A stretch of 64,000 nt of DNA from Posidonia oceanica (taxonomy: Eukaryota > Streptophyta > Magnoliopsida > Alismatales > Posidoniaceae). A model generated the notes under the pieces. It worked only from the letters and a program-made list of their open reading frames with translations, did no database searches and was not told the origin of the DNA. Of this stretch, positions 35,942-45,000 are shown in pieces (the first letter of the stretch is position 1; each line of letters opens with the position of its first letter). Both the position numbers and the translations under genes were made by a program. The stretch covers positions 27,316,001 to 27,380,000 of the forward strand of contig JAZBRS010000039.1 in assembly GCA_037176725.1 (NCBI GenBank), read 5' to 3'.

Positions 35942-37456
35942 CCGAAAGCGGCCCCGTTGCAGATGCCCTTCTCCCACCTATACTTGCATTTTCATTCTCG
36001 CCATCTTGCTTCATCTCCTTTCAAATCATCATCGTCATCCTTTCAGCTCTTGCCCCCTTTCTTTTCAAATCATCATCGTCATTCTCTCAAGCATTGCATC
36101 TTTAGCCCGGTGATGACAACCGGAAGTGCTTGCCTGCTCTGGAAAGAGTCACCCTGCCTCACCTGGCACTACTTAGATGACTTAGCAAGTGACGGAGCCA
36201 CCACCAATAAGGGCAGGCGAACTGCCTAATCTCGCAAGGACATACACCTCTGAGGGAGAAAAAATGTTAGGTGGTGAGCTTGGAAAAAAAAAAAAAAAAA
36301 TGAGAATAGACATCTAGGTTTGGGCACCTCCAAGGAACAGAAGACGAAGACAGAAGTCGGCCCTAGAGATAGGGGTGTGCAGTCTAACCCTGCTCCTTCT
36401 ACCCATCACACAACAGACCCAAAACCTGAATCCATTACATTTCAAGCACCCTTCTTTTGCCACCAGAATGGGGATAGCAAAAGCCTGAAAAAAAAAGAGG
36501 AAAAAGATCAAGCAAAAAAAAAAAAAAGGAGATACAACAAAAACAAACAAAAAAGGAGCAAAACAAAAAAAAAAGAAAAAAAAAGAGAAGAAGAAAAAGG
36601 GCAAAGGTAGCCCGAAAAGCACAGGCAACGTTATCCCCCATACTTTACTAAGAGATCCCCAGCATGTCAAGCCTGAAAAGGGGGTCTACCACATCCTCCC
36701 AAGAGCAAACACATACCTTCTCCCAGCTAGGGGCAGAGAAAGACTGCATACCTATGAGGGAGAAACCTTTCAAAAAAGAGAGAGCTGAAAGAATAGGTGT
36801 AGGTCCTGAGAGTGCAGCCAGTACCCTGTCCTCACCACATCACCACCTATAATGCCAACAACCTGTTCCGGAGCGCCACCAATAAGCCAAGAGTCTGAGT
36901 AGGGCCCAGTGAGTCAAGGACCACTCCCTTCCTCTGCAGCAGGCACCAAAGCACTCCGTATGCTGAGGGCATTCAAGCATCCACCCAAGCATAACCATCC
37001 ACTCAAGCATACCCATCCACCCAAGCATATCCATCCATTCAAACATACTTAGTCATCCAATAATATTCATCCACATAAGCATATCACTAGCATCTTGCAT
37101 TCATGCATCTTCCTTCTTTCCTTTCCCCTTCCGCCAATCCCTCCGCTCTGCAACACGCTCAGGCCCTGAGACAGTACTTCTCCCTAGCAGAGCGCATCAA
37201 CGACACTCGAACTGCGCTGGTCCAGACCTCCTGCCAGCCCTCGCCCCCGCATTCGCAAGGCTGCTGCAAAATCCCCCTACTTATCAGTGCTTGATTGCTA
37301 TGTTCTGTTATCAACTGCTAGATACACATGGAACTACTTTATCAGCCTCAGTTTCTGCTTGTTGTCAAAGATTACATACCTATGAGATCTGACTGTTTAT
37401 TGATAGCAGGTACCTCAAGCCTTGCAGCAATCAGCCTGTCTTCTGCAACCAGTGCA
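35942..37456 (+). other. Spacer between pol and accessory ORF, element A
   Basis: No gene is visible. Two copies of a CATCATCGTCATYCTTTC unit lie at about 36022-36085. A run of about 20 A lies at 36281-36300, where element B has only a short run, and an A-rich tract at about 36483-36600. CATCCACYCAAGCATA repeats lie at 36980-37080. A GCAG acceptor-like site just before 37457 could serve splicing to the accessory ORF. Confidence 0.55.
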
Positions 37457-38659
37457 ATGGGTTTTCCTACTCTGTTGACTCCCGCACACTGCTCGGAAAC
37501 CCTGCGAGAATGGATCAGCAGGCTCACTTTATAAGACTGTGAAAAGTTGCGCTTGTGGGGCATACCAACTAAGCTGCTAAAGGCTGCTGATGTGGAGGTC
37601 AGCCGCCACCTTCTGTGTGCCGCCGCGAGGTTCTGGAAGCCGGCGCATCATGTCTTCCGCTTCAACAAAACTGAGCTGACACCTACACTGGAAGAGGTGC
37701 GTCGGATATGCGGCTTTTCAAAGATCTTGGGGCCGCCTGTCTTCATGAGGCGCGACGGATATCTCCGAGTCCTGAACCAACTGACTGGACTCTCCACTCA
37801 AGCCTGCCAACAAAAGCTAATCTGCACCAGTGGACAAGAGCCTATGCTTCGCCTTGCGCACTTTGATGAAATCTTGAACAAGCGTGCTGACCTCGGGGAT
37901 GAGCTGTGGCTCCGAGGATTCGTCATCCGCTTTCTGGGCGAACTAATCTTTACTCATGGCCGACTGACAGTGGCCATCGAGGTTGCAGAGATTGCATTAG
38001 CTGTGGTGACCCAGCATATAGATCTGGCACCAGTTGTCTTGGCAGAGACTTATCGCGGGCTGGACCGCATTTCTCATCGCTGCCGCCACCTCCACGGTTG
38101 CGGAGCACTTATACAAGTCTGGCTGATCGCGCACTTAGAAATGGACTTCCTGCGCCCTCAAGTGCATGCTTTCGAAGCCTACTGCAGTAGCGCCCGTACC
38201 AGAGCAGACAAGAGCGTCAAAGAAGAGTACGAGAAGCTGTCAGCACTGACTGACGATGCTGTGACCTGGCGTATCATTCCCTCTGCAGCAGAGCCCTTCA
38301 CAGTCTTCTTCAGCGCGCGTGACACGCGGCTGATCATTCTTCCAGGCTTCACAGCAGGCGTAGAGTACCATCCAATCAGGGTCATGCGCCAGTTCGGCTT
38401 CCAGCAGGGCGCCTTCATCGACAGTACAGCGCCCGAGCTTCTACAGACTTATTCTCTCAGCACCACTGCCCCAACCAAGAAGCTTGCTAGTCTGATGCAG
38501 CATGGGGTCCAATCTACAGACGCTGCAGCTGTGAGAGGTACTGGATGCACTTCTGATTATGAAGCGGAAGTCCGACAGCTCTGGCCAATCACTGAAGTCC
38601 CGCCAGGCGGCCCCTTATTCCCCGACTCCAGGCAGCCGAAGAAGGCCCGGGTTGACTAG
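37457..38659 (+). pseudogene. Accessory ORF of element A, DUF7745/plant-mobile-domain-like, one nonsense codon
   Basis: This is the same 400-codon unit as complement 16025-17227. It starts MGFPTLLTPAHC at 37457 and ends PKKARVD at 38659, same frame throughout. A TAA at 37532-37534 stops it after 25 codons; an open frame resumes at ATG 37547 for 370 aa. At the break B has CCACAA and A has TTATAA, three C-to-T changes in six bases. Otherwise about nine residues differ from the B protein by eye. The motif pattern (FWKPAHHVFRFNKTELTPTL, LRGFVIRFLGELIF, GCGALIQVWLIAHL) and role are as for B. A shorter product starting at 37547 is conceivable. Confidence 0.75.
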
Positions 38660-39629
38660 GCCCTTGTGCGATCATCATGTGGTCTTTTTTTTATGCTGTA
38701 CATTTCTGGCCTGCCTCAGGCATTGTACTTATCAAGATCATATCAATGGAAACTGTTTCTGCTTTCTGCTTGCACATCAAGACTCTTTGCTGCATTGCAT
38801 ATCATCGTCATCATTATCTTGGGCCCTCTAATCAGACTTGCAGACATCCCAGCGCGGCGAAGTCCTCAGCACCCAATCCGGAGCCCAGAGCATCTGCAGG
38901 CCCGCGACACTCAGCTCCGCTGTCCGGCATCCCCAGTTGGTCGCCCCCAGCTGGACCACCGTCCTCTATGGGCTGGCACCCCAAACTGCCCGGCGAAAGG
39001 TCCGTCAACCTGTTATCCTCCTCAGCTGTTCATCCTCAGCTGAGTCCCTCGCGGGTTGGCACCCCAAACTGCTCGGCGATGGGTCCGTCAACCTATCATC
39101 CATCCACTCGCCTATCTGTCCTTGCATCCTGATGCCAGGGGCGTACCGACCATCCCCTGGTATCATCCTGATACCAGGGGCATCTTTTGGTCACCCGGTG
39201 GTATCATCCCCAGCTGATCATCCCCAGCTGAGTCCTCTTCTCGGCTGGTCATCCCCAGTCGAGTCCCCAGTTGGTCGCCCCCAGCTGGATCATTATCTCT
39301 GCGAGCTGGCACCCCAGACTGCTCGGCGAAAGGTCCGTCAACCTGACACTCTTCTCGGCCGGTCATCCCCAGCTGAGTCCCCAGCTGATCGCCCTCAGCT
39401 GAATCCCTTGCGGGCTGGTACCCCAAACTACTCGTCTGACAAGCACGACACTCTTGTCATCACTCTCTGCTTTCGATGCCATGGACGCGCTGGCCAACCC
39501 CTGGTGTCATCCCGACACCAGGGGCATCTTTTGATCGCCCCACGGTATCATTCTCTCCCCCTTTCCCCTACGACGTTCCTGGCGTCATAGGGATGGTTTC
39601 TTCTCATCATTCCCTTACCCCTTCTTTGC
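38660..39629 (+). repeat. Palindrome-rich duplicated blocks, element A
   Basis: Four related blocks carry GGCACCCCAAACTGCTCGGC followed by GGTCCGTCAACCT (about 38973, 39057, 39307, 39414). Between them are CAGCTG and CCAGYTGG inverted repeats. Two long hairpins, 39154-39180 and 39498-39524, have 11-bp stems of the CCCCTGGTRTC type. Smaller ones include GACAAG..CTTGTC (39438-39458) and GACG..CGTC (about 39571-39586). The three overlapping ORFs here are not conserved as protein. Confidence 0.75.
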
Positions 39630-40375
39630 CGGCCGATAAGTCCGATATCTTATCATTCTCATCATGATCTCATCCCCTCTTTAGCTTAATTTCTCATCAT
39701 GATCTCATCCCCCTCTTTAGCTTAACTTCTCATCATGATCTCATCCCCTCTTTAGCTTAATTTCTCATCATTATCTCATCCCCTCTTTAGCTTAATTTCT
39801 CATCATTATCTCATCCCCTCTTTAGCTTAACTTCTCATCATTATCTCATCCCCTCTTTAGCTTAACCTCTCATCATGATCTCATCCCCCTCTTTAGCTTA
39901 ACTTCTCGTCATGATCTCATCCCCTCTTTAGCTTAACCTCTCATCATTATCTCATCCCCTCTTTAGCTTAACTTCTCATCATGATCTCATCCCCTCTTTA
40001 GCTTAACCTCTCATCATGATATCATCCCCTCTTTAGCTTAATTTCTCATCATGATCTCATCCCCCTCTTTAGCTTAATTTCTCATCATGATCTCATCTCC
40101 CTCTTTAGGTTAATTTCTCATCATGATCTCATCTCCCTCTTTAGATTAATTTCTCATCATGATCTCATCCCCCTCTTTAGTTTAATTTCTCATCATGATC
40201 TCATCCCCTCTTTAGCTTAATTTCTCATCATTACCTCATCCCCTCTTTAGCTTAATTTCTCATCATGATCTCATCCCCTTCTTTAGCTTAATTTCTCATC
40301 ATGATCTCCCCCCCCTCTTTAGATCAACCTCTCATCATTACCTCATCCCCTCTTTGCCGGCCGATAAGTCCGATA
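39630..40375 (+). repeat. 35-bp minisatellite of element A, about 20 copies
   Basis: Units of 34-36 bp read CTCATCATGATCTCATCCCC followed by TCTTTAGCTTAATTT. Each contains the ATCATGAT palindrome. The array is flanked at both ends by GGCCGATAAGTCCGATATC with CTTATC. It is shorter in B (about 13 units). The repeats have no spacers of unique sequence, so it is not a CRISPR-like array. Confidence 0.92.
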
Positions 40376-40429
40376 TCTTATCATTCTCATCATGATCTTG
40401 CCCCCTCTTATCAATCAATCAATCACTCG

Positions 40430-41470
40430 TGCTAGGCTGATATCCGAAACTATCAATCTATCAAACTCGTGCTAGGCTGATATCCGAAACTATCAACAAT
40501 CAATCACTCTCAGGCTGATAACCTAAACTATCTTCTGGCCGATCCATGGTTGGCCCGCAGTTGTGTTATACGGCTGACATCCAGTAACTGTCCCTCGTAA
40601 TTGCACTTTTCCAGTTGATAGGTCTGTAAACTATCCACCGGTTGACAGGACCGTAAACTGTCGCTCCAGTTGGTAGGACTGTAAACTACCGCGTGCAATT
40701 ACGTTATACGGCTGACATCCAGTAACTGTCCCTTGCAATTGCGGTTTCCAGTTGATAGGACTGTAAACTATCCTCCAGTTGATAGGTCTGTAAACTATCC
40801 ACCGGTTGACAGGACCGTAAACTGTCGTTAGGCTGATACTCCTAAACTATCACCCGCAATTGCATTATACGGCTGATATCCAGTAACTATCCCTCATCAT
40901 TGCGCGTTTCCAGTTGATAGGTCTGTAAACTATCCGCCGGTTGACAGGACCGTAAACTGTCGCTCCAGTTGATAGGTCTGTAAACTATCCACCAGTTGGT
41001 AGGACTGTAAACTACCACGCGCAATGATGTTATACGGCTGACATCCAGTAACTGTCCCTCGCAATGCTGTTTCCAGTTGATAGGACTGTAAACTATCCAC
41101 CAGTTGATAGGACTGTAAACTATCCGCCGGTTGACAGGACCGTAAACTGTCGTTCCAGATGATAGACTGTAAACTATTCGGCATTGCGTTATACGGCTGA
41201 TATCCAGTAACTATCACTCATGGTTTGTGGGTTCCGGTTGACAGGACCGTAAACTGTCGCTCCAGTTGATAGGTCTGTAAACTATCCACCGGTTGACAGG
41301 ACCGTAAACTGTTGCTAGGCTGATACTCCTAAACTATCACCCACAACCATGTTATACGGCTGATATCCAGTAACTATCACTCACAACTGCTCCGGTTGAC
41401 AGGACCGTAAACTGTCACTCCCGGTTGATAGGACCGTAAACTATCCGGACGATAAGCCCGTCACCTTATC
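40430..41470 (+). repeat. Hairpin array of element A folding as a closed many-way junction
   Basis: The core is 40557-41390. Six modules of GGCTGAYATCCAGTAACTRT alternate with clusters of three or four leaf hairpins (GATAG, GACAG or GGTAG stems, nine-base GNCYGTAAA loops). The arm after each module pairs with the arm before the next: 40596-40606 with 40693-40703, 40734-40744 with 40854-40864, 40896-40907 with 41017-41028, 41060-41069 with 41179-41188, 41220-41231 with 41340-41350. The first arm 40557-40565 pairs with the last, 41382-41390. Extra hairpins lie outside the core, and a T-run follows at 41471. The function is not known. Confidence 0.92.
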
Positions 41471-42005
41471 ATTTTTTTTTCCCTTTTCGGTGTGACCTTG
41501 TCCCAGGAAGACAAAGTCACGCACCCCCTTTCTGCGATAGGAGAGTTGGCCTCTCTCCCCTCGTGCCCCTCTCTCTTCTTTCCTGCTAGCTTGCTCCCTG
41601 GGCGGGGACCAGCTGCACCCTGTTTTCCTTCGCTTTGTCGTGCAAGTCTGCCCTCCCTGCCAGACATTTGCACCACATCGCGCCTTTTTACCATTTTCTT
41701 GCATCATCTCTGCACTTTCTTAGCTAGCACTGCATGTCATTTTAGCATCATCAGTATCACTTGCATAGCATCAGCATTTTCTTACAGCTGCACTAACTTT
41801 TATACTAACTCTTGCATTGCATTTAGCATATCACACACACAGCACAGCATCCATCTGCATTGGCATCTTGCATTGCGGCAACGAGCTACGATCTTCGGTG
41901 CATCCGCCGAATAAGTAGCTCACGCCCATAGCAACCCGCTGCACCCGCCGGTCAGATGGGGTGTCTTGTCAACCCTGAGCAGCGGCCGCGCTCCGCTTGC
42001 CCTCG
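41471..42005 (+). other. Element A region between the hairpin array and the polypurine tract
   Basis: No gene is supported. It starts with a T-run and an imperfect hairpin (GTGTGACC..TTGTC with GACAA..GTCACGCAC, 41490-41525). Pyrimidine-rich sequence and a CATCA/TGCA-rich stretch (41690-41880) follow. The last 50 bases contain an inverted copy of the LTR start (41955-41980). Confidence 0.6.
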
Positions 42006-42021
42006 CTCAGGGAGGGGCATC
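42006..42021 (+). other. Element A polypurine tract
   Basis: CTCAGGGAGGGGCATC directly before the 3' LTR start at 42022, identical in element B. It is the expected plus-strand primer site. Confidence 0.87.
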
Positions 42022-45000
42022 TGTTGACACCCCATCTTGGCAGGCTTGGACCCTTGGAGCCCTCTTGATTGCTGGATCAAACCCCAACCAAACCCTAACC
42101 CTAGTCCTCCTCTCTACCCTTCAAAAATAGCCTGTCTTGGCCTAAACCTTTACCCCCCTTCCCAACCTCAAAACCTAACCAAAATTCATAGGAAAACCCA
42201 CCACTATCCACTCAACAAACCTACCCAAAAACGTAGGAATTTCCAAGCCTGACCCATTCCCAAAAACCCTAGAAAACTTAGGTGAAACTATCCTTTTTCT
42301 ACACCTTGAAACCCCTCCAAAATCTCGTTAAAATCGAACCAAAATCTCAGACCCAAGACTTCAAACCCTAGACTACCCACCCACCAATTTTCACCCCATT
42401 CCAAGACCATTAAGACCCTCTTTCACTCAAATTATCCTTTTCTCTCTCCGGGATTATCATTTTCTCTCTCCTCTCTCTCTCCTGATTATCATCTCCCTTT
42501 TTCCCCCCTTCTCATCCTTTTTTGGGTCTGGCTGTGGGCCCCCTCTGTGCTTCTATCCCTCCTCTATTTTATCCTGATTTTTACTTTATTTTTAACACTT
42601 TTTCTGAATTTTTAAAAATCGTTTTCCTCCAATCTATCCTTTTTCCTTTTATTCCCCTTTTTATTCCATTTCTTCCCTCCTTCTCTTTTCCTTTTCTCCC
42701 TTTTGCAAAAATCCACAAAAACCCATAAAAATCTGTAAAATCTCAAAACATAAAACAAACAAATCAGTGCACTAAGAAAAACAATTAAAAATGTTAAACA
42801 AGCAATTAACAACTTAAACTTGACTTAAGCAAGCTAAAAAAAGAAAACCAAGCATGCAAACTAAAAAATGCAAAACAAATCAAAAGAAAACGCTGAAAAA
42901 TCAAGGAAAAAGCTAAAATAAAATCCAAACCCACCAAAGGTAAAAACCCATCAGAGGAATTAAAAAACAAACCCAAAAAGAAGAATTAAAAAATCAAATA
43001 CTAGAACAAGTAACTAAGAAAGGCAGAAGACTTAACCTAACAAACATAAGAAAAACAAGTAAAAACTTAATTAAAAAAAGAAAAGAAAACACATCTGAAA
43101 AGCTTAAAAACACCCTATCAAACCAGAAAAATCCAACTAAAAACTTCAAGAAAAATCCATAAATAAAAAATCAAGACATAACTTAAAAGACTTAAGAAAG
43201 AAAAACCCTAAGAAGACTACAACTTTAAAATCTAAAACCAACCCTAAAATAATACGAAATAAATCCTGAAAAATCCTAATCAATACCCTAAGTGTCCAAC
43301 AAAAGAAATAAAATTTTTAAAATAATTTAAAAAGGGATTAACAAACATTTAAACAAGTGAAAACTAATTAAAAGTAAAACCAAAGCCCTAAAACTCTAAT
43401 CAAGCCCAAAACACATTAATCTACTCAAGATGACCATTAAAAATCTTAGTTAAAATCCTAATCTACAGCAAAACTCTTCTAATATTTTTAGTTTATTTTT
43501 ACCTATTTTATTTTCCCATCCTACCCCCTCTTTCTTCCTTATTTCCCTTCTTTCTTTCTTACTTTTCCTTACTGGGCCCTCCGGCCCGTTTCTTCCTTTT
43601 TCTTTTTATTTTTGTCGGCCCGCAGCAGCCCAGCCCACGCGACCCTTCTTCCTCCTCCACCTTCTGTGTTTTCTTCTTTCACACAGCTTTCTCTCCCGCG
43701 GCCAGCTGACATTCCCTCCTTCTTTTTTGAATTCAAGCTCTCCATCAGATCATGCAACAGCGTCCGCCGCTCTCTCATCTCTCAGCACCGATTCCGGGAG
43801 GCTTTAATTGCCTGTCGTCTCGCCGGCATCCGCTTCTTGTCTGCTGCAGTACTTGCACCGGAGAAATTCGAAAATCACCAGCGCGCGCACCGGCAGCCCT
43901 CGGCCTGATATAAGCGCCCAATTCTCCCCTCCTTCGAACACCTTTTTTGGCCATCCGAGATTGAGTGCCAGACCAGAGAGGAATCAGTGCGAATTCCACC
44001 TTCTTTTCCCCACCTGAAACAGCTTCTGATCTCTTCCTCTTCATCCTCCGTTTCGAGAGAAAAGGGAGCAGTGAGGGTAGAGTTCGAGAGTCCCTGTGAC
44101 ATCCCGGAGAGAGGCCTCATCTCAGACCAATCCCCGCACCCAATTCTCCTCTCCTCTCCTCTGAAAATTCAGCAAACGTCCCTCTTCCCTTTCCAATTCC
44201 CCAGCACCACTTCAGACCTCCATCTCCCTCCCAATTACTCCCCCAAGTTCACCCAAAACCCAGCCATTTCCCAGCCTCATTCCCCGGCCATCCCACCCAC
44301 TGAAACCACCTGAAGCCAACTGCCACCAATCTGCAACCCAACACCTGCCCACTTCACAATTCCCTCCACTCCAGCCCGCTACTTCCCTCCAAACTCCACC
44401 CAGAGATTCACTGAACCTCCACCTTCCTAGAACACCTAACTTCCAGCCCGGCCATCCCCCACAGACTGTAAACTCCACTACAAACAGTTCCTCCACCCAC
44501 TGACCAGAAATCGACCCCGACCTCAAACTCCCCTCCACGCCTTCCAGAAGCCCTCTCCAGGCACCCAAACTCCATCGCCAACATCCCAGCAACCCATCGG
44601 AGGGCTCCACTCCACCGGACGAGCAGCAACACCCCTCCCCGACCTCCGGCAGCAATCTGACAACCCAAAAAAGCCAACTCCTCACCCAAGCTCCGAAGCT
44701 CGCGCCTGATCGTTCAGGAGGCACCGGAAGATCACCCTGAGGACGCCCGGACCACCGCGAACTGCCAGCACCCTCCGCAGCAACCGGACGACGAGCTCCG
44801 GCCAGCTCCTGTGCAACTGAGGTCGGGGGCATGCTCTGGACACGACCAGAGGTAAAATTCCTTTCGCCTAGATCCCTCTCCTCCTCCTGCTACTTTTCCG
44901 TGGGTCAGAACCAAGCTCCGAACCTCTCAGACGCCGCAGCAGCTCGCCGGACAGGTCTCCTTCTCCGGCGCCGGCCGCTCTTCCTCCGGACACTCTGGCC

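Noticed and set aside
39630..40375. CRISPR-like regular array
   Set aside because: The repeats are directly adjacent without unique spacers, the context is a plant retrotransposon, and no cas gene is present. It is a minisatellite.
41492..41914. A 140-codon ORF before the 3' LTR, with a partly similar ORF in B (complement 12737-13156)
   Set aside because: The first 20 residues are similar but the frames diverge by indels afterwards. Composition follows local repeats, so I treat it as noncoding.
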